Part shown: piece by piece, positions 40,871-52,500 of the stretch
Numbering within the stretch: position 1 is the stretch's first letter
Layout of the letters: every line of letters begins with the position of its first letter
Assembly (NCBI GenBank): GCA_023091665.1
Contig: JALJCQ010000024.1
Coordinates: 310,001-374,000 of the forward strand
Reading direction: 5' to 3'
Source: Pythium myriotylum
Taxonomy: Eukaryota > Oomycota > Peronosporomycetes > Pythiales > Pythiaceae
DNA: 64,000 nucleotides
Notes under the pieces: model-generated
Told to the model about the DNA's origin: nothing
What the model saw: only the letters and a program-made list of their open reading frames with translations
Databases searched by the model: none
Position numbers and translations under genes: made by a program

Positions 40871-42520
40871 ATGGCCGACACGACGCTCAACAACGTCTTC
40901 TGGGGCCACAGCGACGGCGTGCTCGTGCTCTCGGCCTCGGGGCTGCTCTGGCGCTCGCGCTCGACCGAGGCCCAGAAGAAGCTCACGAAAGATGACATCG
41001 TGACCATGCTCTTCACGCCCGTGGGCGAAAAGAACCACCACATCAAGGTCTACCAGAAGGGAGGCAAGTACGTGCGCTTCACGGGGCTCAAGCAGAAGGA
41101 CATTGAGCTGCTCAAGCACCACGTCGAGACCCACTTCGACCGCGAGCTCGAACAGGAGCAAGTGGCCGCGACCGGCGGCAACTGGGGCGAGATGAAGTTC
41201 GAAGGACCGAACCTCAACTTCCGCGAGTCGGACGCCAGTCTCCTCGAGATTCCGCTCGAACTCGTCTCGCAGTGCGCACTGCCAGGCAAGAACGAGGTCG
41301 AGTTGCAGTTCCACGAAGACGACACGGTCGCCGGCGACGAAGAGACGCTCGTGGAAATGCGGCTGTACCTCCCACCCGGAGATGGCACTGACGAGGTGAT
41401 CACAGCCGAGACTTTCCGAGATGAGGTGCTCCAACGCGCTAACATTCGCAACGTCACCGGCAAGGCGATCGTCGAACTCGATGAGAACATCGGCACGTTC
41501 CTCACGCCACGTGGTCGCTATGGCATCGAGATCTACTCTACGTTCCTTCGTATGCACGGCAAGACTTTCGACTACAAGATCATGTACTCGAACGTGAATC
41601 GATGCTTCTTGCTCGAGCTGCCAAATGGCATCAACACTGCTTTTGTGATTAGCCTGGAAGAGCCAATCCGCCAAGGCAAGCAAGGCTACCCGCATTTGGT
41701 GCTGCAGCTTACGAAGGAGGACGTCCACATCGACGTCAATATGTCGCCCGAAGAGATCAAGAAGTATAATGGCAATATCCACGAACGCATGTCGGGAGCA
41801 CTCCCACAGATCGTCGCAACCCTCTTCAAGTTTATCATTGGCAAGAAGGTGTACACGTCGGGTAAGTTCAAGACCCACAGTGGCGACCGCGCCGTCAAGT
41901 GTGCTGTCAAGGCTCAGAGTGGTGTGCTATTTCCACTTGAGAAATCGTTCATGTTTATCCACAAGCCCACGACTTTTATTCGGTACGAGGAGATTGAGTA
42001 TATCGAGTTCCAGCGATATGCTGGTCAGAGCGGGACGTCTGCGAGCCGCAACTTCGATTTGCTGGTTAACTGCAAATCGGTTGGTGGTGAGCCAGCACGC
42101 GAGGTTCTTTTCTCAGCAATCGACCGCCGCGAGTTCCCCGAGTTGTCGCAGTTTTTGACGTCTAAGAAGCTGCGGATTCGCAACCTCAAGGAGTCGCAAC
42201 CGGAGGCTAGTGGCAAGAAGCGTGGCTTCAACGAGTTCCTGGAAGAGCTCGGCCCTGAAGAAGGCGAGATTGAGGATGAAGACGAGGAATCCGAGGATTC
42301 TGATTTTGGTCCGGACGGTGGCTCTGACGATGGCTCGGAAGGTGATTACAGCGATGAGAGCTTGAGTGGATCTGGCGGATCTGATGATGATGAAGAAGAC
42401 GACGGCGAAAAGAAGAGCAAAAAGAAGGACAAGAAGAAGGACAAGAAGAAGAGCAGCAGTAGCGAGAAGGAGAAGAAGAAGAAGAAGAAGAAGCAAAAGA
42501 CGGCTGAGGATGACGAATAA
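40871..42520 (+). CDS. SSRP1: FACT complex subunit SSRP1/Pob3
   Basis: A single exon of 549 residues starting MADTTLNNVFWGHSDG. The frame is open upstream, but homologues begin here. Family blocks include LFTPVGEKNHHIKVYQKGGK (N-terminal PH domain), FRDEVLQRANI, FLTPRGRYGIEIYSTFLRMH, KTFDYKIMYSNVNRCFLL and the second PH-like region with FIRYEEIEYIEFQRYAG. An acidic stretch (about 460-510) is followed by a Lys-rich tail. There is no HMG box, as in yeast Pob3 and unlike animal SSRP1. With Spt16 it forms FACT, which loosens and rebuilds nucleosomes during transcription and replication in the nucleus. Confidence 0.95.
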   Translation: MADTTLNNVFWGHSDGVLVLSASGLLWRSRSTEAQKKLTKDDIVTMLFTPVGEKNHHIKVYQKGGKYVRFTGLKQKDIELLKHHVETHFDRELEQEQVAATGGNWGEMKFEGPNLNFRESDASLLEIPLELVSQCALPGKNEVELQFHEDDTVAGDEETLVEMRLYLPPGDGTDEVITAETFRDEVLQRANIRNVTGKAIVELDENIGTFLTPRGRYGIEIYSTFLRMHGKTFDYKIMYSNVNRCFLLELPNGINTAFVISLEEPIRQGKQGYPHLVLQLTKEDVHIDVNMSPEEIKKYNGNIHERMSGALPQIVATLFKFIIGKKVYTSGKFKTHSGDRAVKCAVKAQSGVLFPLEKSFMFIHKPTTFIRYEEIEYIEFQRYAGQSGTSASRNFDLLVNCKSVGGEPAREVLFSAIDRREFPELSQFLTSKKLRIRNLKESQPEASGKKRGFNEFLEELGPEEGEIEDEDEESEDSDFGPDGGSDDGSEGDYSDESLSGSGGSDDDEEDDGEKKSKKKDKKKDKKKSSSSEKEKKKKKKKQKTAEDDE

Positions 42521-42780
42521 GCCCGTGACGTCTTCCCTCTCATTATGTAGCTACACGCAGCATGAATACTACACCAAAAAAGAAGAATGGATTAGCTGAG
42601 TATCTTACAACTGTGCGTAATGGCCTCGTGGTGAGAGGCGGGGATAATGACACGGGGAGAAGGAAGCACGCGACAGCGAGCCGACCAAAACACACCTAAC
42701 TAAATGGGGGGATACGCGGAAGCCGACGCCGAGCTGTCTTCTCCCACACAATGGATGGATTCCTATCTTCTACCAAGCGA

Positions 42781-45410
42781 TCAAGCTGACACACGACTCT
42801 TCTTTGTGTCGCTCGTGCTTTCGGCTGCTGCCGCATTCATACCACCGCCGGAACTGCCGTGATTCTGGGAGATCGACTCCATTCTTCGCTTGCGGTCATT
42901 TGCGGCTGATTCCTCACCTGCGAGCGCTGCTAATGCACTCAGCTGCAAACTGGAATTATTCGATGACAGTCCACCCGTTTCAGAAGACGCCACCAGTGAC
43001 AGAATATCTTCGATTGAAGAGTTTCGGGGAAAGCCTCCAGCTCGGAATGCACCCTGTCCAGCTGCTCCTCCCAGAGCACTGAGCTTGTCATAGGACATGC
43101 TCGAGGATAAACCAGCAAGGTTCGTGAAACTGGGGAACCCGCTGAGATGATCAGATGAGCCGAAGCGTGAGAGCATATCAGAATTTGAAGAAACTCGGGA
43201 AAGGTGCTTGTCCAGCGAAGGCACACGCGGTAGCTTGCTCATCGACGGTGCGCGAGGGATGTTATCGAGCGCAGGTAGCTTGTCCATTGACGGAATTCGT
43301 GGTAGCTTGTCGGTCGAGGGTACACGTGGCATCTTGTCCATCGACGGAACACGAGGGAATATACCAGAAGAGCTTCTTGGCATCTTGCTGAGCGGCTTCG
43401 GAGCCTGGATTTGGTTCGCATAATCAGCGAGGGACGAATTTTTGTTGGCATGACTGTTGTTTGGACTCAGTTTCTTGCTTACATCGGCGTCCCGAATTTG
43501 TACAGCCGTTGGCTCTTGCTCAGTCGAGTCGTCTGAGGCCATATGGGCGTCATCACTAGAATGCTGATGCTCACTCTTGATGTGAAGGCGGTTCAAATTG
43601 TGGCTCGGACTCGATGGAGCGTGTTCCTGTAGGAGACTGGAAAGATGCTCGAGTGACTGAACGCGCGGAAAGTATGCACTGAGCCCGTCACCAATCGAGA
43701 TTGATTTCACCATCTCGCCAGTGTGGTCATTTGCCGAGTCCGAGTTGGCGCCGGTGGTGGATGCGGTTGTGGTAGTTGAAGATGCTCCATAAGACGCCAA
43801 GTTCGTCGCACTGCCGAAGCCATCCACGGACGCAACGCGAGGGAATAAGCATCCAAAGCTGTCAATGGAGGATACCCGGCTCATGCTGTTGGCGTTTGCG
43901 TCGGAAGAGGACGTCGCTGCACTCGATACAGTCGACACCCGGGTATTCGTGGACGCACCACTGATATCAAGCGGAACGCTGCTGGTCGCCGATTCAGATG
44001 AGAACTCATCTTTCGGGAGACGGCCAGGAGGTCCGTTATAAGCTTGTTGCTGCTGCATAGGAGGATGCCGTGGAGGTGGAGCGAGACTCTGGGCTTGGGC
44101 CAGCGCAGATCGATGTGCTTGTGCTTGAGCTTGTGCTTGGGCTGCAGCCAGCATTTGCTGTCGCTGTTGCGCGGCCAACTGATTGTGGTAAGCCTGTTGC
44201 TGGTGGTGATTGGACTGAGCAGAAGAGTTGGGCGTCGACATTCCTGCCTGATTCTGCTGTGTGAATGGGGCCGGAGGTGGTGGGCGTAGGGCATTGACAG
44301 CCGCTGCGGCATTCGCAGCCGCGGCTGCTGCTGCTACATTGAAGTTCGCCATTGGGTTCGTGTTTCCGTTAGGAGTACTTCCGCCACTTGCGTTCCGCGC
44401 CGCTGCCATGAAGCGGTTTTTGTCACGCGACAGTTCTGATTCGAGCCGCTTCTCGCGACGTCGTTGGTTATACTGTTCCCTCTCAAGATAAGTCTTCTCC
44501 AGGTCAGCGAGGTCACGCCGGATCATCTCCATTTCCTCTTTCGTGAGCTCGTCTTCTCGTCGTCGGAAGATGATCTACAATCAAGAGTTCCTGTTAGTTT
44601 CAGGGTTTGAAACGACCACTCAGCCGCGTGGGAATTTCTTACCTTGCCGATACACTGGTCGCCCGTGTATTTTTTGGAGATGCGCATGGGGTCGCAGTTA
44701 AGCAGCTTGGACAGGAACGTGCGCAACGTCGTGCCCTCGGCGAGCGGCAGATTGCCTTTCTTGAACTCTTCGATAAGGCGGTCGCAGTAGGCCGACTCCT
44801 CCGATGTCCACTTGCCCTTGCGCATGGACGGCGGGTTCGGGTGTTCCATGTTGGCGGCGGCCTGTGCCGGGAGAATGCTCGAGGCCGCCGGGCCCGAGAG
44901 CATGCCGCCGCCGTGGGTTCCATTCGGCGCGGGGCCGCCGGTCGCAGCAGGCGCGTACCCCCCTCCCGAGACCGGACTGGAGACGCCGCCGCTTCCGGAC
45001 TGCGGATTCGGCGGAGCAAACTGGGAGACGATGGGGCGGTGGCTCTGGATGGGGATCCAACACACGGGACAGACCTTGTCTTTGTTGAGCCACCGGTCGA
45101 TGCAGTGGACGTGGAACTGGTGTCGGCAGGGCTCGAGCATGATGTTGACCTGCGCGTTGTAGCACACGAGACAGGTAATCGCGCCGGCGTTCATGACGGC
45201 CGCCGAGTTGAGGAGCTGGTGGTTCTGCTGCTGCTGCTGGTACATGCCCGTGGGCGTGAGGTCGCCCTGCTGCTGGGCCTGGCTCGGGGCGGCGCTGTAG
45301 TGCATGTTGCTCGACATGGCGGCGTACGAGGACATGGCCTGCGAGAAGGCCTTGTTCGCGGCCTCAGAGGACGCCGAGATGTCGTCTCCGCCCATACTCT
45401 CGTGCTGCAT
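42781..45410 (-). CDS. RING-H2 protein with SANT-like domain and PRxPSxDKL repeats, two exons
   Basis: Exon 1 (45410-44643) and exon 2 (44574-42781), joined in frame across a 68-base intron, give 853 residues. RING-H2 at residues 80-117 has spacing C-x2-C-x11-C-x-H-x2-H-x2-C-x10-C-x2-C, so E3 ubiquitin ligase activity is likely. A Myb/SANT-like segment follows (KGKWTSEESAYCDRLIEEF, then TLRTFLSKLLNCDPMRISKK), a block recurring in stramenopile proteins, and a charged coiled coil (RRDLADLEKTYLEREQYNQR). The second half is Gln/Ala/Ser-rich and contains a ladder of short repeats of the form PRxPSxDKL, with further FPRVxSxD copies earlier. It is likely nuclear; targets unknown. Confidence 0.8.
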
Positions 45411-47206
45411 TCAGCTGGGATTCCTGAGTCATCCATCCGGAGGGAAGTAATCTACCGTTAGTCGGGTCGCCTCGGGACAAAAACCCACCGCGAATCGGCG
45501 AGCGCGCGCCACTTACCGCGAAGGCGAGCGCGACGGGTCGGCGGCGGCGACGCGGAGCGTGGAGGGGGGAGGAACGAGCGGTCGGTCGCTTGCCGCTCCG
45601 TTGTTTGGCGGGCGCTTGTTCTGCTCTTCCTCGCTTGCCCCGGAGCAAACCGCCCACACGAGTTCGATATTTCCGCCCTGTTTTGGACGTGAAAGAGAGA
45701 GAACCCTCAGCCCTCGCGAGGCTAAAATTAGACTCTTTTGGACCAATCATACACAGCGAAAGGGGAAGAGGTCACGAACGCGAAGAAATGATTGGTCCCC
45801 TCCAGAGTCCAGCTGAACAAGGCGCGGATTTTGCCAGGGCGAGACCAGCGAATTAGCGACCCGACCGCGACGAATTACGAGACGGCGGTAACTTCGAGGT
45901 GGCAGAAGGTGAGATTATGCATGGCAGAAAAATGCTCTTCGCGCAGTCACAAGAGCCACAGGAAGAAATCCTGCGAAGATGTGCCCACGGGGAATCCAGC
46001 AACGCTCGGCCGCAGGGGTCCTCCGACTCGCCACGATTGCCGACGCCGGCTCGGGCGGAGGGGGGACCTCGTTGCCTTCCCCCAGTTCGGTGCGTTGGGT
46101 TTGACGCTTTCAAACAGCCAGAGCCCGATTTGATTGGCACTCCTGAAGCGGTCGTGGCTCCCAAGTTCAAGTTGGAGAAAGAATAGGTTGCCGTTCCCTG
46201 TGACCTGTCGCGCGGCGACTCTGATGGTTGGAGTCACGCCAAGCAGCAACAGTCAGCGGATCCCAGGGACCTCCGACCAGCAGTTGCTCACTGCCGCCAC
46301 GTCGGGTTTCTATCCATTGGCCGATGGGACCGGCCGAGAAAGTCGGTGGAATAGATGGATTGCGCTTCTGGTCTCGTCGAAACGCAACGAGACGCACGGG
46401 AAGCAGAACCAACCCAACCTCCTGAGCAGCTCCTCGCGTGGCAACGCCCACTGTCCGCAATGGCAAAGCACCAGAATATCCCCCATCCGCCCCCGGGCAA
46501 GAATCCGCAGCAAGAGCCAGCGGGCGCTCATTGGCCACGAAAATTCAAGTAGGGGTCGGGGTAATCGACCACCAGCTGGTGCCGAGCAGGTGACAAGGAG
46601 TGGTATTGTCCCTGTGAAAGGTCAGAACCCTAATTCGTAGCTAATTCGTAGCTGCTCACGAGCACCCCGAGGACTCCCCACCAGCTCCCACGCACTCGCA
46701 CTACTTGGCCGATCCCTCTCTCCTCACGACGCCACAGGATCGATCGGCCTTGAGTGTTCGTCTCGACGCGACGACGAGATCTTGTCGGTCTCTCCGTCCC
46801 GTTCTTGGAATCTCCGAACCGTGGAACGCTCGCGGGCAGAAGAGGAAGAGCCCAGCGAGTCAGTGGACGCGAGGGCGTTCGACCACGTTCGACGGCCACG
46901 CTGCCACGTACGCGTTCCGTGGTGGGAACTGGGGGCTCGGACTGATTGCCAAATCGAGTCAGTCGGTGGGCGAGGTCCAATGACACAATTCTGTCTCTTT
47001 TACCAGCTCGTCCTTCGCTCTCGAGCCTCCGTCGTCCACGCCAACCCCCACTTCCTACGTCTCTTTGCGTCTCTCCCTCTCGTTCCATATTGCAGCATCC
47101 TCGGGGCGTTTCGGTCGTGAGACCAGGGCATCACCACGAGCCACCCCGCTTCATTTCTGAAGTTCTCAGATCTGGGTCCGAGAGATTCGCGCTTGAAGTT
47201 GCCGCT
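45411..47206. other. Long intergenic stretch without a recognisable gene
   Basis: About 1.8 kb with many overlapping short frames on both strands, none showing a domain, signal peptide or consistent frame. A tandem duplication of TAATTCGTAGC lies near 46630-46652. The left edge is the promoter of the RING gene. A noncoding RNA or a poorly conserved gene cannot be excluded. Confidence 0.45.
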
Positions 47207-49279
47207 TCAACATGCGCCGAGCACAGTGAGCCCGACGGCGACGGCGACGGCCGCCGCCACGGCCACGTCGCGCCGCCGCGAGCGCGCGCCGCTCGAGCGC
47301 AGCGACGCCGTGCCCGTGGCCGTGGTCGTCGCGTTCGTCGCGCAGTCGTCGCCCTTGAAGCCCGCGTTGCACTTGCACTGCGCCGTCTGGAAGTTGCAGA
47401 CACCGTTGCCCGAGCACGCGCCAGGGCACGAGCGGTCGCATACCACCGCCGGGTCTGGACATGTGAGCGTGCCCGAGTAGCCGTCGATGGCGAGCTTCTC
47501 TCCGGCCTTGGAGCACGTCGCCTTGACGGTCTCGCCGCCTTTGGCGCCAACCACGGGCACTGAAATCTCGACTGTCGTGTTCGTCGGACACCGCATCGCG
47601 TAGCAGCCGGTCTGGCGCCGCGCGTTCACGATCCACTTCTTGCTGTCTGAGCTGCGCAGCGCCGTGGTCGTGCATTTGCACGTCGGGCAGTAGGTCTCGC
47701 CCAGGATGTTGATGGTGGTGCCCGTGGGCATCACGAGGTTGTTGGTGTTGGTGCAGTCGCCACCGTTGAAGCCCGTGTTAATGGGGCAGAAGTCGGCATA
47801 GTCGTTGTTCCCTCCTCGAGAAGGATCTAAGAAATACTGGAACGCGGCCGGAATGTCTTTGATACCAGTCGCGATCGAGCACACCGAGCGGGCCGTGGCG
47901 TCCACCGTGCAACTTTCCGCGACGTTCTCGGTGCAAAAGTGGTCGGCAGCGACTGAGACACCCGTGGCCTTGTCGATACACTTATTCTTCGCAAACGCGC
48001 AACCACGACTGGCGCCAAAGTGGAGTCGCTCGGCCATTGACGAGTTCGTCTTGTACCACCCCGAGTCTTCAAAGAATGCGAGCGTCAAGCCACTAAACAC
48101 ATTGCGGAAGCTAGAGATCGGTGTCATGTACTCGGGCTCGAAAATCCGCTCCTCCCAGTGCGATCCGAGGCACCCGTCATCCTGGTTCTCGATTTCGGCC
48201 CCCGTAAGCGAGTCGCAGCCAAAATGTGACTTGGCGAAGGCTGCCACTCGCGGCGTCACCATCCGCGCGACAGACGTATCTCGCTCTTGTGTGAATTGGA
48301 CTGTGCTCGGGTCTGGCGGCGTGTAGTATGAAGAGGTTTGTCCGTTCGCACACTTCGTGTTCTGCATCGACACGGGGTCGCCATCGGCTCCTCGGGGAGT
48401 GCGTGGAGTGCCGTCGCTGTTGCGCATGAGCGGGAAAAACTGAGCGGAGAAGCCCAACGCGTGCGTCATTTCGTGCATTGCTGTGGAGAGTTGGGTCTGG
48501 TACTGGTACGGATCAGTGTCGATCTGTGATGGACAGAAGTTTGCCATGCCAAACGTTGGTCGATCGAACTGATCTTTTTGACACGAAGCTGCGTACGCAA
48601 GCACGGAATCTGTGCAGTAGGATGTTGAAGCCGCTCGTATGTATAGCACAAAGTCGGTATTGGCAATTCCCGTTCCTTTGCTCATCGTGCATGATCCAGT
48701 CTTGCAGCCCGTAGAAAGACACGTGGTGCATGACCGCGTGGGCGCAAAATGATCTTGTGGGATGGGCATTTCCAAGCAAGTCTCACCTTCCACAAATGTC
48801 TTGCACACCACTGGCGTCGTGACCCATTGGACGTCGCACGATCGACTCGCCATCAGGTTGCCTTGCACAGGAATTACACTCAAAGCTTTCTTGAACCGCC
48901 CGATTGCGTCTGGCACGATCTTGAAAAGGATATTTCGCTTCTCCAAGGGTAACTTATTGATAGTGTCGTTGTCATAGTAGGCGGTGATACGAATCGGTGC
49001 ATACTCCTCGACTGCTAACGTCTCGCCAATTGCACGGTCGTACTCTTGGGTCGCTAACTGAAGGGGCGAAGATAAATCGCCTAAAGTATCCTCGAGGCGT
49101 CGCCGACGCAGACGCTCGGCGACCTCAAAGGGGTGAGCACCGCCGTACTGTTGTGAGCCCGTTGATATCTTGTGATCCAACTGATCATGGATACATGCAT
49201 CTACTTGACTCGCCGGCGCCACCGCAAGGATGAGAGAAATTAAAAGCCAGAATCGATACACAGTCTGTGGTCGGTGCAT
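47207..49279 (-). CDS. Leishmanolysin-like metalloprotease (peptidase M8) with EGF-like module
   Basis: From ATG 49279 the protein has 690 residues; upstream codons are open but lack ATG. Signal peptide HRPQTVYRFWLLISLILAVA. The M8 domain has the zinc site HEMTHALGF, the conserved KSHFGCDSLTG and GSHWEERIF (third zinc His), and many paired cysteines. Near the C-terminus CPGACSGNGVCNFQTAQC with GFKGDDC forms an EGF-like module. A basic patch (ARSRRRDVA) and a final hydrophobic stretch follow, suggesting a membrane or GPI anchor. It would cleave proteins at the cell surface. A typical oomycete secretome member. The gene lies 241 bases downstream of the PhoD-like gene, on the same strand. Confidence 0.9.
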   Translation of the reverse strand: MHRPQTVYRFWLLISLILAVAPASQVDACIHDQLDHKISTGSQQYGGAHPFEVAERLRRRRLEDTLGDLSSPLQLATQEYDRAIGETLAVEEYAPIRITAYYDNDTINKLPLEKRNILFKIVPDAIGRFKKALSVIPVQGNLMASRSCDVQWVTTPVVCKTFVEGETCLEMPIPQDHFAPTRSCTTCLSTGCKTGSCTMSKGTGIANTDFVLYIRAASTSYCTDSVLAYAASCQKDQFDRPTFGMANFCPSQIDTDPYQYQTQLSTAMHEMTHALGFSAQFFPLMRNSDGTPRTPRGADGDPVSMQNTKCANGQTSSYYTPPDPSTVQFTQERDTSVARMVTPRVAAFAKSHFGCDSLTGAEIENQDDGCLGSHWEERIFEPEYMTPISSFRNVFSGLTLAFFEDSGWYKTNSSMAERLHFGASRGCAFAKNKCIDKATGVSVAADHFCTENVAESCTVDATARSVCSIATGIKDIPAAFQYFLDPSRGGNNDYADFCPINTGFNGGDCTNTNNLVMPTGTTINILGETYCPTCKCTTTALRSSDSKKWIVNARRQTGCYAMRCPTNTTVEISVPVVGAKGGETVKATCSKAGEKLAIDGYSGTLTCPDPAVVCDRSCPGACSGNGVCNFQTAQCKCNAGFKGDDCATNATTTATGTASLRSSGARSRRRDVAVAAAVAVAVGLTVLGAC

Positions 49280-49520
49280 TTCCTCGGCGCCGCTGAAAGT
49301 CGTACTCCCACTCGGACTTCTTGGGATCTGGCCGGCCCTCTCATGGACCTCGCCACTATCTGAGTGTCTCAAGCTTTTGATCTCCAGTCTTATCGGCTTT
49401 TCTCGTCATATCCCTTCTCAGAATGCGCATCTATTCAGAGCTTAGCGAATGAGATGGGATCGAGAGACAGTCCAAATGGCATCTGAAGATCGGGTGAGCC
49501 CAATAAAAGCACCACGACCG

Positions 49521-52500
49521 CTAAGAAAAAAAAGAGTTCAGACGAGAGTTGAAGAGCACTGCGTTTTGAACGCTCCGAATGATCAGGATGTGGAATTGCT
49601 CGAAGTCAATTGTGCCGGTGAGTGCTGACCCTTGAGTTTCGATATCCTCGAGCGTATAGTTGACAACATAAACCGAAGGGGTACACAGGTATTTGCTGCG
49701 GAACGCAATACCCGCGAAGTTCTTGTGAAAGTCCTCGACCGCTGCACAGACCTGGACCACAAACTTCGTGCGGTTCTCAGCCGTAACTAGGCCCTTTGCG
49801 AGGAGTTCAGCGCGATCAAATACCATCTTGACGTCAGCCATTTTCTCCTCTAAAGCCGCTTTGATCTCGCCTATCATAAATTCTTCTTGATCATTGCGCG
49901 GCTGGGAAACGACTACATGTAGCCAGTCTGGTTGACAAGATCCGAGCGACCAGCTCGTGCCAGCGCCCGTTGTTACGCCCAACTGAAACTCGAGGTGTGT
50001 GTCGTTTCCTTCAAACACAGAAGCTGACGGTGGTGCTGCCGTTATCACCCGTCGGGAGACGACGAAAGTTGGCTTCACGTCCACTTGCGTGAGATCATCA
50101 ATCCATGGCTTAAGCGAGAGCAAGAGATGCAGAAGTTGTTCATGAACGCAGCCGTCTTTAGTCGAAACCCCATCTTTGTTGGCGCTTTCATCTAGAGATC
50201 CGTCACCTCGAGCGTTGTCGACGTGTTGGAATCGGTGGAAATATCCGAGCCTGTTGAAAAGAGTTCCCTGAGCGAAGACTTTAGAACGTAAAGTATCCGT
50301 CTTTAAAGAAGATGAGGATCTGAGCGGCCCGACAACAAACTGGCGTATTTTAATGGGACTCGAAATACTTTCTTGCTGAATCTGAAGGGTCCTTATGACA
50401 GAGTCGAAGCTCCGAAGCTCGTGTCCACACAAGAAAATAACATCTCGCCGTGGGCTCCGTGGCTCTGACAAAGACGCTGGATTTGGTCGCTGCAACCACT
50501 TGTCGAATGTCTGGAGGAGTCGGCGGAGTAAATCGCGGTGGAATGTCAGTGTATGGCGATACATCACGTCGAACCTAGCTTTCTCCTCGGAATCCTCTAC
50601 CGAGTCTTCAATAATCGGGCGGTGGAAGATGATTGTCACATGAGAGAGTAGTGGGGTTTTGAGAAAACCGTCAACACGCTCCCAAAATGCTTCGCTCCCC
50701 ATGCTGATCTCTGTGATGACGCTTGGGATAACAAATAACCCAAACGCCCCAAATATGAAATAAACTGGATTCTCAAGGTCTTGTGCAGCGCTGTTGACTC
50801 GTTTCGATGGTGGTAAAAGTGAGTTCGAGTATTCAAGCTGGACGGCACGAATACATTCCCGGATGACGAGCTGTTCAGCACTATCATTTTCACTGCTCAT
50901 CGTAGGTTCAAACAACATCAAGTGTGAGCCGCGTGACAGCATATTGCGAACACCTGGCATATTCCACTCCACTCGTTGTGATTCGCGTATTTTGGCTTTA
51001 AGTAGCTCGTGGTCGGCAGCTTGCTCTGCACTCTCATCGACAAGCATTTTCAGTAAACCCTCTTGTTTGCTCGATCCACCTTGACCGAAGTGGATTACTT
51101 TGTCAACACCGCGAAAGGGAAGTCCTGTTGCAACGTTGTCATTAATCCACGGCCAGAGTGTGTGAGTCAGCATAGAGTCTAAGATGCCACTTCCGTTGTC
51201 ATCAAAATCATAGCCTTCTGCAGGGCCGATGGCAAGGAGCCGAAGCTGGCCAGGAACATTTGCCAATGTCGCAAAGCTCCCTTGATACTGATTAGGCTCT
51301 TGGATCCGCTCAAAGCTCACCTCGTAAAAATGCTCGGACCTCAGGTGATTAATGAAAAATGAACCTGGGTGATGTGGTTTGAACTGTTGAAACACTCTTT
51401 GTCGCTCACCTGTGAGCAAATTCGTGGTCACACAGATCAAATCGGACAGACGATCTACTTCGAGGAGTACGACAGCACTAGTCGCGTCGACGTGACCAAT
51501 GATCGGACCAAGTAAAACTCTTGCTGAATCCTGTACTGAAGTGGAAGTGACTCGAGTTACGCAGAAATTGCCGCCTTCACTGCTCAAGTCAGTTTTATCA
51601 TCCTTGGTGCGACCGGTATCAACATACAGGAGTGACTTGTCTGTTGCCTCCACCTTGCTGTGCTCGAAGGAAAATCGATCAAACAAACAACCTGACCGTG
51701 TGGGAACCGTAAGACCATATACTTGAGCCGTCATCGGGCCAGCCATCCATTGTACCACATCTGTGCGCAGCCTCAGGTCTCGAACGACCGTCTTCATTGA
51801 AAATCGAGTGTTCGTTGATCCAGAGAAAAGAACCACATCTCGCCCTTCGTGTTGTAACTTCCACTCGAAGAGCAGTCCAAGTAATCGCTGTTGCGATGCA
51901 GAATTGGATCCCCACCATGTCCTGAAGTCACACTCAACGGCAGATCCGGGGATGGTTCGCATTTCGTGTGGCAAATCGTCTACTATTGGTGTTTCCGAGC
52001 AAAGAAACAGTAGGCGGGGCCTCGCATCCTCAAGGGTTCGTTCAATACTTGCCCACTGCACATTACTCAGCAAATCATTTTCGGCTTGCTGGGATCCCCC
52101 CACTTCGACACGATTACTACGCATGTCAAGGAAGAGGAATCCCACTTCTCCTAGATCAAAGAAGTACTCTTCTCCCGACTGAGGAGCGATCAGTTGGTTA
52201 TAGCTAATGAGCATCTTCTCAGACTTTACTTTTTCAGCTTCCAGCGCCCGTAAGTGTCGTTCGGCTTTTCGTGCGCCTTCGATCTCGCGCCGTTTCTTTT
52301 GGTGTTCAAGGTCGCTCTCGGCCAACGAAATTTGATGGCCAAGAAAGTGGATCCGTGCAGTTGTAGAGAGTGCTTCCTCTGAAATTCGCCGCAGCTCCAG
52401 CTCCTTCTCAAACAAAACAGTGATATTATCATCCCATAGCGCACGCTGGTACTCCTGAAACAATCGTTTCGCACATCGCACAACTGTTCGCAGCACCTGC

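Noticed and set aside
40778..41878. 366-codon antisense frame opposite SSRP1
   Set aside because: It lies entirely opposite a strongly conserved gene and is leucine/valine/acidic-rich as expected for its complement.
46134..46640. 168-codon plus-strand frame in the 45.4-47.2 kb gap
   Set aside because: Composition and lack of motif fit random open sequence; frames on all strands overlap it.
49280..49372. N-terminal extension of the leishmanolysin-like gene
   Set aside because: It starts at TTG rather than ATG and would bury the signal peptide that begins at ATG 49279.
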